DNA of 49,066 bases from Pseudomonadota bacterium (GTDB lineage Bacteria > Pseudomonadota > Alphaproteobacteria > Rhizobiales > Hyphomicrobiaceae). Both the position numbers and the translations under genes were made by a program. Under the pieces are notes generated by a model, which had not been told where the DNA came from, did not search any database, and worked only from the letters and a program-made list of their open reading frames with translations. Where the stretch lies: assembly GCA_018242255.1 (NCBI GenBank), contig JAFECH010000352.1:1-49066 (forward strand). The letters run 5' to 3'. Position 1 is the first letter of the stretch; each line of letters begins with the position of its first letter. Of the stretch, positions 7,684-16,311 are shown in pieces.

Positions 7684-9099
7684 ATGACGGCACAGGCCAG
7701 CGACATTCAGTGGTATATCGCCCGCGACGGTAAACAGCACGGGCCGTTGACCGATATCGAAATGCGGACGTTCGTCGCGCATAACTATTTGCGTATCAGC
7801 GATCTGATCTGGCGGCCTGGAATGCCGGAATGGCAAACGGCGCCCAACGTGTTTCCGACGGCGTTCGAGGCGCTCGGTCAGGAACCAAAGCACGCTTCTG
7901 CTCCAGCGTCCGCACCAGTTCCTCAACCGCAAGCATCAACTTTTGCGCAACCGACCGCGACCCATGATGCGCGCGGCATCGACTATGAAAGCGACGTGGC
8001 ACCGCGGCCCGACCGCAATCTCATCAAACGTCTGGCGATTGCCGGCGTCGCGATTGCCGTGATCGGCGGCGGCGCGTTTGGGTTCACGAATTATCGCGGC
8101 GCCATCATGGATATGGTGTCCGGTTCAAACGGTACGAGCGCCGACAACGCGCCGGTCGTCGCCGCGCCGTCCGATCCATCGTCTTCTTCGACGACGGCTT
8201 CCGCCGATCAATCGGCGCAGCCGCCTGCAAGCGATACTGCGCAGACGGCCAATAATACCAGCGCATCCACCACAACGCCGACGAACGATGTGATTTCGTC
8301 GGCGCCGCCCACCGACACAACGACGACATCGTCGGTCTCGCCATCCGCGACGGACGCATCTTCATCGCCGCCGCCGTCGTCGCAGACGCAGGTTGCTGCC
8401 GTCGAACCACAATCTCCGACACCGCCGCCGCCACCCGCCGTTGACGGTTCACCACTCGATCTGCGCCTGCAAACCGTACCGGTTTGGGCGCTCATCAAGC
8501 GCGAATATCCGGATTGGTATTCGAACGAAATCTCCTCGGCCAACAAGCTCGTTGCCGACAACAAGCCCGATAGCGACGTGGCGACGCTCTTGGCTCAAGG
8601 CCTCGTCACGCTTCGGCGCCAGAACGCCGATAAGGCCTTAGAGGCAAGTCCGGAAAAGTTGCAAGCCATCGCCGAAGCGTTTCTCAATCATCTGAAGGCG
8701 CTTAGGGCGCAAAGCGTGAGCGCCTGCTTCGGCTTCATCTCGAAGGGTGAAATGAGCCCGGCCGTCATCCAGACGATGGAACACCCCGAGACGGCAACGG
8801 CGCTCAACGCCCAGACCGATGCCATTTTCGAGGCCATCTCGGAAGGATCGAAAAGCCCGGTCAAGCACGACTCGGCCGTCAAGAGCGACTACGACATTCT
8901 GATCAAGGAACTCGGCAAACTCGGCTGGAAGGAAGAAGACCTGCAGGTCTTCTCCAATCCGACGCTGCTGGCGAAGCGCGAGCCTGAGCAGGTCTGCAAG
9001 ATGGTACAGGAGTGGTTCATCGCGCACCTCGCCGTGCAGGACAAAGCCGTCCGCGACCGCCTGCTCTATGAAACGTTGAAGCCCGTGGTGTCGGGCTGA
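7684..9099 (+). CDS. GYF-like domain membrane protein with Pro/Ser/Thr-rich linker
   Basis: A 471-residue protein of unknown role. Residues about 8-60 form a GYF_2 (DUF4339) domain, recognisable from WYIARDGKQHGPLTDIEM and LIWRPGMPEWQ; such domains are thought to bind peptides. One transmembrane helix follows (about 113-137, LAIAGVAIAVIGGGAFGF). Residues about 148-258 are low-complexity Ser/Thr/Pro/Ala, probably an extended periplasmic linker. The last 210 residues are a helical domain with two Cys (SACFGF, EQVCKM) that I do not recognise. The likely topology is GYF inside, tail outside. The start at 7684 is where the GYF domain begins; the longer frame from 7615 adds no family-like sequence. 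It overlaps the next gene by 1 nt (TGATG), indicating coupled translation. Confidence 0.85.
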   Translation: MTAQASDIQWYIARDGKQHGPLTDIEMRTFVAHNYLRISDLIWRPGMPEWQTAPNVFPTAFEALGQEPKHASAPASAPVPQPQASTFAQPTATHDARGIDYESDVAPRPDRNLIKRLAIAGVAIAVIGGGAFGFTNYRGAIMDMVSGSNGTSADNAPVVAAPSDPSSSSTTASADQSAQPPASDTAQTANNTSASTTTPTNDVISSAPPTDTTTTSSVSPSATDASSSPPPSSQTQVAAVEPQSPTPPPPPAVDGSPLDLRLQTVPVWALIKREYPDWYSNEISSANKLVADNKPDSDVATLLAQGLVTLRRQNADKALEASPEKLQAIAEAFLNHLKALRAQSVSACFGFISKGEMSPAVIQTMEHPETATALNAQTDAIFEAISEGSKSPVKHDSAVKSDYDILIKELGKLGWKEEDLQVFSNPTLLAKREPEQVCKMVQEWFIAHLAVQDKAVRDRLLYETLKPVVSG

Positions 9100-9449
9100 T
9101 GCTGTACACCGCGCTCAGGGTGTTTTTGACCGCGGGTTTGGTTGTCGCCATTTCGGAAATCGCGAAACGCTCGACGGTCTTTGGCGGTATCGTGGCCTCG
9201 CTGCCGCTGACGTCGCTGCTGGCTTTCATATGGCTCTACGGCGAGACCGGCGACACCGCCAAGATCGCGAGCCTGTCGATGAGCATCTTCTGGTACGTGC
9301 TGCCGTCGCTCGTGCTCTTTCTGGCTCTACCGGTGTTGCTTGGGAACGGGTTCGGCTTTTGGTTAAGCCTAGCCATCGCCTCGGCGCTGACGTTCGCGGC
9401 TTATTTGCTGATGACGGCTGCGCTTGCCCGCTTCGGCGTTACGCTCTGA
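9099..9449 (+). CDS. DUF3147-family inner-membrane protein
   Basis: A 116-residue, very hydrophobic protein with about four transmembrane helices. The pattern (GGIVASLPLTSLLAFIWLY, then a second helical pair ending AAYLLMTAALARFG) is that of the DUF3147 family, which has no known function. It starts inside the stop codon of the GYF-domain gene, so the two are almost surely one transcript. The ABC-F gene follows after 39 bp and may share the transcript. Confidence 0.85.
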   Translation: MLYTALRVFLTAGLVVAISEIAKRSTVFGGIVASLPLTSLLAFIWLYGETGDTAKIASLSMSIFWYVLPSLVLFLALPVLLGNGFGFWLSLAIASALTFAAYLLMTAALARFGVTL

Positions 9450-9488
9450 CCCGGTGACAGCGGGCGGCGGACCAGCTATCGCGATGCC

Positions 9489-11390
9489 ATGCTGCATATC
9501 AACGATCTCACCTATCGCATCGAAGGCCGGCCGATCCTTGATCAGGCGACGGCCGCCATTCCGTCGGGTCACAAGGTCGGCCTCGTCGGCCGCAACGGCG
9601 CCGGCAAATCAACGCTGCTGCGTTTGCTGAAGGGCGAGATCGCGCCCGACGACGGTTCAATCTCAATCCCGAAGAATGCGCGGCTCGGCCATGTGGCGCA
9701 GGAAGCGCCAGGCGGCGACGAGAGCCTGATCGACTCGGTGCTATCGGCCGACACTGAGCGCGCGGGCCTGCTGGCTGAAGCCGAGACCGCGACCGATCCG
9801 GAACGGATCGCCGAAATCCAGATGCGCCTGACCGACATCGACGCGCACTCGGCGCCGGCGCGAGCGGCGCGCATTCTGTCCGGCCTCGGCTTCGACGAAG
9901 ACGCGCAGCGGCGTGCGTGCCGGGAATTTTCCGGCGGCTGGCGCATGCGCGTAGCGCTCGGCGCGATCCTGTTCCTGAAGCCCGACATTCTGCTGCTCGA
10001 CGAGCCGACGAACTATCTCGATCTGGAAGGCACGCTCTGGCTCGAAAACCATTTGAAGAGCTATCCGCACACGGTGCTGATCGTCAGCCACGACCGCGAT
10101 CTGTTGAACACTGCGGTGACCGAGATCCTGCATTTGGACAAGGGCAAGCTGACCCTTTATGCGGGCGGCTACGACGATTTCGAGGAAACGCGGCGCGAGC
10201 GCCAGCGGCTCGAGATGAAGCTCAAGAAGAAGCAGGACGAACAGCGGCGGCATCTTCAGGCGTTCATCGACCGCTTCAAAGCGAAGGCGAGCAAAGCCGC
10301 GCAGGCCCAGAGCCGCGTCAAGGCGCTGGCCAAGATGCAACCGATTGCGGCGCAGGTTGACGATCGCGTCGTGCCGTTTCATTTCCCCGATCCGCAGAAG
10401 ATCATCGCCAGTCCGCTGCTGCGGATCGAAAAGGCCACTGCCGGCTATGAAGCCGATCATCCGATATTGTCGGGCATCGACTTGCGCATCGACAACGACG
10501 ATCGCATCGCGCTGCTCGGCCAGAATGGCAACGGCAAATCAACGCTGGCGAAGTTGATCGCGGGCCGGCTGAAGCCATTGTCGGGCGATGTTTTCGGCGC
10601 GCAGAAAATCGAGGTCGGATACTTCGCGCAACATCAGCTTGATGATCTTCTGCCGAACTCGACACCCTACGACTACATGGTGAAGCTGCTGCCGGAGGCG
10701 ACGGAAGCGCAACGTCGCACAAAGCTTGGCACGTTCGGTTTCAGCGCCGACAAAGCGGATACGGCGTGCGGGAAACTTTCGGGCGGAGAGAAAGCGCGGC
10801 TGCTGCTGGCGCTCACGGCATTTCACGGACCGCACGTTCTTATCCTCGACGAGCCGACGAACCATCTCGACGTCGACAGCCGAGAAGCACTCATTCACGC
10901 GCTGATGGAGTACAACGGCACCGTCATCCTCATCAGCCACGACCGGCATTTGATCGAGGCGACAGCCGACCGGCTTTGGCTCGTGCGCAACGGCACCGTA
11001 AAGCCGTACGACGGCGATATGGAAAGCTATCGCGCATTGCTGCTTGAAGAGCGTGGTGCGCGAACCTCGGACCGGCGCGACGAAAATGGAAGTGAGGCGC
11101 GCGCGTCGCGCACGGATCAACGCCGGGCAGCGGCAGAAAAGCGGGCCGAGCTGGCGCCGCTCAAAAAAGCCATGCAGGCGGCCGAGAAGCACGTCGACAA
11201 GTTGTCGAAAGAGATTGCGGCGCTGGACACGCTGTTAGGCGACGCGGAGATTTATTCCTCCAACCCGCAAAAGGCTCAGGCTGCCGCCCAGCAGCGTGGC
11301 CAATTCGCCCGCGACCTGCAGGCCGCCGAGGATGCGTGGCTGGCGGCGACCGAAGCCTATGAAGAGGCCTCGGCCGCGGCGGAGGCATAG
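9489..11390 (+). CDS. ABC-F family ATPase (Uup/YheS-like)
   Basis: A 633-residue cytoplasmic ABC-F protein: two ABC domains in one chain and no membrane segments. Domain 1 has Walker A GRNGAGKST (about 35-43), signature FSGGWRMRVAL and Walker B DILLLDEPTNYLDLE. A charged P-site-tRNA-interaction-type linker follows (KKKQDEQRRHLQAFIDRF). Domain 2 has Walker A GQNGNGKST (about 345), signature LSGGEKARL and Walker B LILDEPTNHLDVDS. After about residue 530 comes a charged coiled-coil tail (EKRAELAPLKKAMQAAEKH). Such proteins act on the ribosome as translation factors; some give antibiotic protection. Architecture fits the YheS/Uup group; exact assignment is uncertain. Confidence 0.93.
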   Translation: MLHINDLTYRIEGRPILDQATAAIPSGHKVGLVGRNGAGKSTLLRLLKGEIAPDDGSISIPKNARLGHVAQEAPGGDESLIDSVLSADTERAGLLAEAETATDPERIAEIQMRLTDIDAHSAPARAARILSGLGFDEDAQRRACREFSGGWRMRVALGAILFLKPDILLLDEPTNYLDLEGTLWLENHLKSYPHTVLIVSHDRDLLNTAVTEILHLDKGKLTLYAGGYDDFEETRRERQRLEMKLKKKQDEQRRHLQAFIDRFKAKASKAAQAQSRVKALAKMQPIAAQVDDRVVPFHFPDPQKIIASPLLRIEKATAGYEADHPILSGIDLRIDNDDRIALLGQNGNGKSTLAKLIAGRLKPLSGDVFGAQKIEVGYFAQHQLDDLLPNSTPYDYMVKLLPEATEAQRRTKLGTFGFSADKADTACGKLSGGEKARLLLALTAFHGPHVLILDEPTNHLDVDSREALIHALMEYNGTVILISHDRHLIEATADRLWLVRNGTVKPYDGDMESYRALLLEERGARTSDRRDENGSEARASRTDQRRAAAEKRAELAPLKKAMQAAEKHVDKLSKEIAALDTLLGDAEIYSSNPQKAQAAAQQRGQFARDLQAAEDAWLAATEAYEEASAAAEA

Positions 11391-11577
11391 GCCAAACGGC
11401 TTCCGCCTCTGATTTTACAGTGCGATTTGAAAAAGATGGGCGATTTTGCGAAATCGCCGCGCCTATCCACACCTGGACGAAACGAATTTCGGAACCCATT
11501 TCACGGTCCAGAAGTTGAACGGAACGCGCAGGCAGAGTGCTCCCCATCCCCCGCGTACTGCGCAAGCGAGAACGATC

Positions 11578-11862
11578 ATGGACCAGAAATTCGTCTACCA
11601 TCCCCTCAATCGCACGAATGCGCCGCGCGCCCGTGTTGCGAGCGCGAAGTTGGTCGTTTCTGAGTATCTTGCGTACGTTACGATGCTTTCGGCCGCAGTT
11701 GTTATCGCGATCATCACATTCGCTTACGCGGCCAACGCGACCGTGCATTGGCTTCATGTCGTAAACGGCCCCGGCTTCTTTACGTCCGAGGCGCAGCCGG
11801 TTTCACAGACCGATGTGAAGCCGTTCGCGCCGGCCAAGGCCGCGATGATTTCGGCACATTGA
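11578..11862 (+). CDS. small single-pass membrane protein
   Basis: A 94-residue unrecognised protein. One strong transmembrane helix runs about residues 30-54 (YVTMLSAAVVIAIITFAYA), with a basic N-terminal part, giving a likely N-in, C-out orientation. The start at 11578 was preferred because a GAG-containing ribosome binding site precedes it and the longer frame from 11446 adds charged, unlike sequence. A strong terminator follows 31 bp after the stop, which supports a real transcript ending here. Function unknown. Confidence 0.6.
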   Translation: MDQKFVYHPLNRTNAPRARVASAKLVVSEYLAYVTMLSAAVVIAIITFAYAANATVHWLHVVNGPGFFTSEAQPVSQTDVKPFAPAKAAMISAH

Positions 11863-11893
11863 GTTTGATATTCCTCCACGCCTCGTAATCCTC

Positions 11894-11923
11894 ATCCTCG
11901 GGTTCCTACCCGAGGATTTTTTT
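11894..11923 (+). terminator. rho-independent terminator
   Basis: Perfect 9-bp stem ATCCTCGGG (11894-11902) with CCCGAGGAT (11909-11917), 6-nt loop, then a run of seven T. It terminates the small membrane protein gene at 11578-11862 and insulates it from the opposing glyS operon. Confidence 0.93.
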
Positions 11924-11958
11924 GGAGCGATTGCGGGTGGGCGACCTTGCCCAACAAG

Positions 11959-12047
11959 CGTCATCCCGGCGGAGGCCGGGATCCAGGCAATCCTCAACTA
12001 GTGAGATGGGGACGCTTGTCTGGGTGCCGACCTTCGTCGGCATGACG
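11959..12047. repeat. REP/BIME-like palindromic repeat pair
   Basis: Two related units of about 27 bp face each other. The left begins CGTCATCCCGGCGGAGGCC; the right, read on the minus strand, begins CGTCATGCCGACGAAGGTC. Each is itself a small hairpin (CCCGGC/GCCGGG; CCGAC/GTCGG). A further inverted pair, CAAGCGTC at 11955-11962 and GACGCTTG at 12011-12018, is nested in the element. This is the layout of interspersed palindromic elements common in Rhizobiales intergenic regions. It lies between the plus-strand terminator and the 3' end of glyS, so it could also stop minus-strand transcription. Confidence 0.75.
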
Positions 12048-12094
12048 TTATTTGCATCGGCGACACGCGTTCCGCGCGCCGCCCGCGGATAACT

Positions 12095-14338
12095 TCAGCC
12101 GCTGATTTTTGAGAAGTCGGCGACGGTGAGCGTTGCTGCGCGGATTTCAGACAAGAGGCGCAGACGGTTTTCGCGGACCTGCTTGTCGTCGGCGTTGACG
12201 AGGATCTTCTCGAAGAACGCATCGACCGGGGCGCGGAGTTCCGACAGCGCGCGCATGGCGCCGGCGAAATTCTCGACCTGGATCGCCGACGTCGTGTCCT
12301 GCTTCACCTGCTCAATCGCGGCGGCGAGTGCGATCTCTTCCTTCTCTTTGAGAAGCGCCAAGTCGTAGGGACCGGCATAGGATTTTTTATCCTTTTTCTC
12401 TTCGATCGAAAGGATGTTCGCCGCACGCTTGACGCCTGCGAGCAGGTTTGTGCCGTCGTCAGTTTTGAGGAATGCGTCGAGCGCTTCGACGCGTTTCACT
12501 ATGAGCGCGAGATCATCCTGCCCACCGAGCGAGAACACGGCGTCGATGAGGTCGTGTCGCTTGCCTTGGTCTTTGAGGAATACTTTCAGGCGATCGGCGA
12601 AAAAGGAGAGGAGATCGACGGCACCGGCGTGCACTTTCCTCCCCGCCCATTCAACAATTGCAGCGCCATGTCCTACGGCGACACTGCCGGATTTCTTTTT
12701 GGCATCAGTCAAAGCGCGCGAGTGGATTGCTTTCTCGGCTTCAGAGATGGCGGGCTCCAGGACACCCATCAGAGGCAACCGTAGATCATTTTCGAGCACG
12801 ATGCGGATGACGCCGAGGGCGGCGCGGCGGAGCTGGTAGGGATCCCCGGAGCCGGTCGGCTTTTCGCCGATGGCCCAGAAGCCGACGAGCGTGTCGAGCT
12901 TATCGGCAAGTGCAACGGCGCAAGCGACGGCATCGCCCTGGTCTTCGCGCGGCACCGTGTCGGTCGGGCCTTTCGGCTTGTAGTGCAGTTCGAGCGCGCG
13001 AGCGATCTCGGGCTTGGTGCCAACGTGCTCGGCATAATAGCGGCCCATCAGGCCTTGCAGCTCGGGGAATTCGCCAACCATCTCGGAGACGAGATCGGCC
13101 TTGCAAAGACCAGCGGCGCGGCGCGCGTCCTGCGGGTCGGCATCGCACGCACCAGCGAGTTCAAACGCCAACTGTTCGATGCGTTCGACGCGATCTTTCT
13201 GACTGCCGAGCTTCTCGTGGAACGTGATATGCGCGAGCTTGCCCGCCATCTCGCCCAGCGGATGCTTCAGGTCCTGCTCCCAGAAGAACTTCGCGTCCGA
13301 CAGACGCGCGCGAATGACCTTCTCGTTGCCCGAGACGATCTGCGCGCCGCCGTCTTTCGCGACGAGATTCGAGACGAGGAGGAACTTGTTTGCGAGATTC
13401 TTCGATTTCGGATCGCGCACCGAGAAGCACTTCTGGTGCGTCTTCATCGATGTCGTCAGCACTTCGCCGGGCACTTCGAGGAATGCTTTTTCGAAGGCGC
13501 CCATCAGCACGACCGGCCATTCGGTGAGGCCAGCATTCTCGGCCATCATTGCTTCGTCTTCGACGAGTTCGAGCTTGGCTTCCTTCGCGAGCGCGTGCGC
13601 CTGCTCAGAGATCGCAGCAGCGCGTTTCGCGGGATCGAGAATGACGTGATGGCTCTGGAGCTTCTCCTGATAGTCCGTGAAGCTTTTGACCTTGAACGGT
13701 CCCGGCCCCAGGAAGCGGTGGCCGCGCGTTTCATTGCTGGATGAGATGCCGACGAACTCGAGCGGCACAACTTTGCCGCCGAGCAGGCAAAGTATGGATT
13801 GCAGGGGACGAACCCATCGCGTTCGGTCCTCAACCTCGATGATTGATCCGGCGTCATCGCGAACGGGCTCGCCTTTGTCGTCGCGAAGCGCTGTAAATCG
13901 GATCGAGCCCCAGCGCATCGACTTCGGCCACGGGAACTTACCGGCGACGTCCGTCACCGTTTCGGCGATGATCTCGGGCGCGGCACGGCCGGGCTTTTCG
14001 ATCTTAGCGACGTAGTAATCGCCTTTCTTCTCATCCTTGACGATGGTCGCATCATTGATCGATGCGAGACCGGCAGACTTCAGAAAACCTTGAACGGCCT
14101 GCTCTGGCGCGCCGACGCGCGGGCCTTTCTTTTCTTCGGAAATGGCGGGCGAGCCGTGGGGCACGTTTTCGATAACGAGCGTCAGGCGGCGCGGGGTCGA
14201 AAAGGCGCGCGCCTCGCCAACGTCGAGGCCGCGTGCTTTCAGGCCATCAACGACGAGGCGCTTCAAATCATCCGCTGCGCGCACCTGCATGCGCGCCGGA
14301 ATCTCCTCCGACAGAAGCTCAAGTAGAAATTCAGACAT
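12095..14338 (-). CDS. glyS: glycine--tRNA ligase beta subunit
   Basis: The 747-residue beta chain of the bacterial heterotetrameric glycyl-tRNA synthetase, which binds tRNA-Gly and holds the anticodon domain. The N-terminus (LLELLSEEIPARMQVRAADDL) is the family hallmark. The central region carries the HD-like domain (LCKADLVSEMVGEFPELQGLMG). The C-terminal part has the DALR-type anticodon-binding helices (ALSELRAPVDAFFEKILVN). Length fits (about 690-750). It is the last gene of the operon glyQ, small membrane protein, glyS. A 138-bp spacer with three hairpins precedes it, unusually long for an operon needing equal alpha and beta. Confidence 0.97.
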   Translation of the reverse strand: MSEFLLELLSEEIPARMQVRAADDLKRLVVDGLKARGLDVGEARAFSTPRRLTLVIENVPHGSPAISEEKKGPRVGAPEQAVQGFLKSAGLASINDATIVKDEKKGDYYVAKIEKPGRAAPEIIAETVTDVAGKFPWPKSMRWGSIRFTALRDDKGEPVRDDAGSIIEVEDRTRWVRPLQSILCLLGGKVVPLEFVGISSSNETRGHRFLGPGPFKVKSFTDYQEKLQSHHVILDPAKRAAAISEQAHALAKEAKLELVEDEAMMAENAGLTEWPVVLMGAFEKAFLEVPGEVLTTSMKTHQKCFSVRDPKSKNLANKFLLVSNLVAKDGGAQIVSGNEKVIRARLSDAKFFWEQDLKHPLGEMAGKLAHITFHEKLGSQKDRVERIEQLAFELAGACDADPQDARRAAGLCKADLVSEMVGEFPELQGLMGRYYAEHVGTKPEIARALELHYKPKGPTDTVPREDQGDAVACAVALADKLDTLVGFWAIGEKPTGSGDPYQLRRAALGVIRIVLENDLRLPLMGVLEPAISEAEKAIHSRALTDAKKKSGSVAVGHGAAIVEWAGRKVHAGAVDLLSFFADRLKVFLKDQGKRHDLIDAVFSLGGQDDLALIVKRVEALDAFLKTDDGTNLLAGVKRAANILSIEEKKDKKSYAGPYDLALLKEKEEIALAAAIEQVKQDTTSAIQVENFAGAMRALSELRAPVDAFFEKILVNADDKQVRENRLRLLSEIRAATLTVADFSKISG

Positions 14339-14362
14339 TCAGGATCGATCTCGCAAGACTGG

Positions 14363-14468
14363 CTCTTTCCCAGTCATACAGGAAAGAGTTGGGTGAGGGG
14401 TGGAATTGCAGGGTTGCGTTCGCCCCTCACCCTGAGCTCTCCCCGCCACGAAGCCGTAACGGGGAGAG
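14363..14468. repeat. three serial inverted repeats in the glyS leader
   Basis: Three hairpins follow one another between the small membrane protein gene and glyS: CTCTTTCC 14363-14370 with GGAAAGAG 14381-14388; GGGTGAGGGG 14391-14400 with CCCCTCACCC 14423-14432; CTCTCCCC 14437-14444 with GGGGAGAG 14461-14468. The CTCTCCCC and GTGAGGGG words are typical of short mobile palindromic repeats scattered in Rhizobiales genomes, so this is probably an inserted element. Lying inside an operon, it will be transcribed and could affect RNA processing or glyS expression. Confidence 0.7.
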
Positions 14469-14476
14469 AGGTTGCG

Positions 14477-14953
14477 TTATGGGTTCGTCGGAGCCGGAGC
14501 TGCCGGTGGCGTCGCCGGTTCCGTGGTCGACGGCGTTGACGGCGTGGCTTCGGGCGCCGGTGTTGCCGGTGGCGTTGCAGGAGCCTGCTCAGCAGCCGGA
14601 GGCGACGGCGGGGTCGCTTCAGGCGCAGGCGTTGCCGGTGGTGTCGGCGATGATTCCGCGGCAGGCGGCGTCGGAGCAGGCTCCGCCGGTGGCGGCAGCG
14701 CTTTCATGGCACCGCCTTCCGCAGGCGCGGCTTCCTCAGTCTTTTTGTGTTCGGGAAGCATACCGGCGGGCAGAACAGTGCGCACCTCGTGTCCAAAGTC
14801 TCTCATCGCGCCGGTCGTCTGAAGGTAGCCGAGGCCGACAGCCACGAGCGCGACGAAGAATGCAAAGATCCAAGGCAGCCGTCGAAGAGCGAAGAAGCCG
14901 ATAATGATCAGCGGCACGGCTGCCGCGATAATGCCGAGCGTGGTGTCGTTCAT
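14477..14953 (-). CDS. small membrane protein with Pro/Ala/Thr-rich tail, between glyQ and glyS
   Basis: A 158-residue protein of unknown function. It has two close transmembrane helices in the first 50 residues ([18 protein letters not shown] and [18 protein letters not shown]), then a short charged stretch, then about 75 residues of repeated Pro-Ala-Thr-Pro-Glu units ([18 protein letters not shown] twice). The ATG at 14953 has an excellent ribosome binding site (GGAGGACGCGC) lying inside the end of glyQ and overlaps the glyQ stop by 4 nt (ATGA), so translation is coupled. The tail coding region is highly repetitive and prone to length change. Confidence 0.85.
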   Translation of the reverse strand: MNDTTLGIIAAAVPLIIIGFFALRRLPWIFAFFVALVAVGLGYLQTTGAMRDFGHEVRTVLPAGMLPEHKKTEEAAPAEGGAMKALPPPAEPAPTPPAAESSPTPPATPAPEATPPSPPAAEQAPATPPATPAPEATPSTPSTTEPATPPAAPAPTNP

Positions 14954-15897
14954 GCGCGTCCTCCTTCTGTCTTTAGCCAAGCGCCGCAGCAGGCCTTCGC
15001 CAGTTCGCGGACGCGTAGGATATAGCTCTGGCGCTCCGTGACCGAGATCACTCCCCGAGCGTCGAGCAGGTTGAAGATGTGGCTCGCCTTGATGCATTGA
15101 TCGTAGGCGGGGAGCGCGAGCAAGTGCTCCTCACCATTCTTGGCGCCGGCCTCAAGCAGACCCAAGCATTCCGCTTCGGCGTCCTTGAAATGGCGGAGCA
15201 GCGCCTCTGTGTTGGCGTGCTCGAAGTTGTAGCGGGAATATTCACGCTCCGCCTGCAGGAAGACGTCGCCGTATGTCAGGCGTTTGTCATCCTCGCGACC
15301 GTTGAAATTCAAATCGAAGACGCGGTCGACGCCCTGGACGTACATGGCGAGGCGCTCGAGGCCGTACGTGATTTCGCCTGCCACCGGATTGCAGTCGAAG
15401 CCGCCGACCTGCTGGAAGTAGGTGAACTGTGAAACTTCCATGCCATTGCACCAGACTTCCCAGCCGAGACCCCAGGCGCCAAGCGTCGGGCTTTCCCAGT
15501 CGTCCTCGACGAAGCGAATGTCGTTCAGCGAGGTGTCAATGCCGATGGCATCTAGGCTCGCGAGATAGAGCTCCTGCATATTCGCAGGCGACGGCTTCAT
15601 GATGACCTGGAACTGGTAGTAGTGCTGGAGCCGGTTGGGATTTTCGCCGTAGCGGCCGTCTTTCGGGCGGCGCGAGGGCTGGACGTAAGCCGCCGACCAG
15701 GGCTTCGGTCCGAGCGAGCGCAGGGTCGTTGCCGGGTGAAAGGTGCCGGCGCCGACTTCCATATCGTAGGGCTGAAGGATGACGCAGCCTTCGGCGCTCC
15801 AAAAGCTTTGCAGGGTCAGGATGAGATCCTGGAAGGCAGATTTAGGGCGCAACGCAGGAAGGCGTCCGGCTTTCGTTGCAACCGACGTCTGGGGCAT
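14950..15897 (-). CDS. glyQ: glycine--tRNA ligase alpha subunit
   Basis: The 315-residue catalytic alpha chain of the alpha2beta2 glycyl-tRNA synthetase. It forms glycyl-adenylate and carries the class II core. Recognisable segments are [21 protein letters not shown] near the N-terminus, [16 protein letters not shown] (motif 2 region), [19 protein letters not shown] and the motif-3 region [11 protein letters not shown] / [11 protein letters not shown]. Length fits (about 290-320). It is the first gene of the glyQ-membrane protein-glyS unit. About 190 bp separate it from the upstream small gene, enough for its own promoter. Confidence 0.97.
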   Translation of the reverse strand: MPQTSVATKAGRLPALRPKSAFQDLILTLQSFWSAEGCVILQPYDMEVGAGTFHPATTLRSLGPKPWSAAYVQPSRRPKDGRYGENPNRLQHYYQFQVIMKPSPANMQELYLASLDAIGIDTSLNDIRFVEDDWESPTLGAWGLGWEVWCNGMEVSQFTYFQQVGGFDCNPVAGEITYGLERLAMYVQGVDRVFDLNFNGREDDKRLTYGDVFLQAEREYSRYNFEHANTEALLRHFKDAEAECLGLLEAGAKNGEEHLLALPAYDQCIKASHIFNLLDARGVISVTERQSYILRVRELAKACCGAWLKTEGGRA

Positions 15898-16086
15898 GTC
15901 TTTTGGCTCGTTCCGGCTGAATTTTCGGCGGCAATATACGCGTTAAGGGCCCCTTGTCACGCATCGCTGAGGCGATTTTACGGGCTTAACGGCGGAAAGG
16001 CGGACGCAATCGCTGCCGAAGACGTTTGCTGCGGTGCCCTGCTAGGGCCTCGCAAAGCGATGGCGGAACCAACGGGGTGCGATCTT

Positions 16087-16293
16087 TTAGTTGTCGCGCT
16101 GCTGACGGGGACGGTAAACGCCGGCCGTTTCATCCCACTCGAGATTGCCAAGGTCGCGAACCGGGGCCGTGGCGCGGCGCATGCGGGCTTCCTGCTCGCG
16201 CGCGGCCTGACCCTGACGCGCCAATGACGCGAGCAAACGGTATCCGGCGAGACCGGCAGCGCCGACGATGGCTAGAAATATGACTGGGGGCAT
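16087..16293 (-). CDS. small membrane protein downstream of the S49 peptidase
   Basis: A 68-residue protein with one N-terminal transmembrane helix (VIFLAIVGAAGLAGYRLLASL), a charged helix (QGQAAREQEARMRR) and a conserved-looking end (DLGNLEWDETAGVYRP). I recall similar small proteins in other Rhizobiales but no function. A GGAGG ribosome binding site lies 9 nt before the ATG, and only 18 bp separate it from the peptidase gene upstream, so the two are probably co-transcribed. It may be an accessory of the membrane peptidase, but that is inference from position only. Confidence 0.75.
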   Translation of the reverse strand: MPPVIFLAIVGAAGLAGYRLLASLARQGQAAREQEARMRRATAPVRDLGNLEWDETAGVYRPRQQRDN

Positions 16294-16311
16294 TGCTCGG
16301 CCCTCCGGGCC

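Noticed and set aside
8150-8460. Possible tandem repeat or CRISPR-like array
   Set aside because: The repetitiveness comes from Ser/Thr/Pro/Ala codons within the GYF-protein linker; no constant repeat/spacer spacing.
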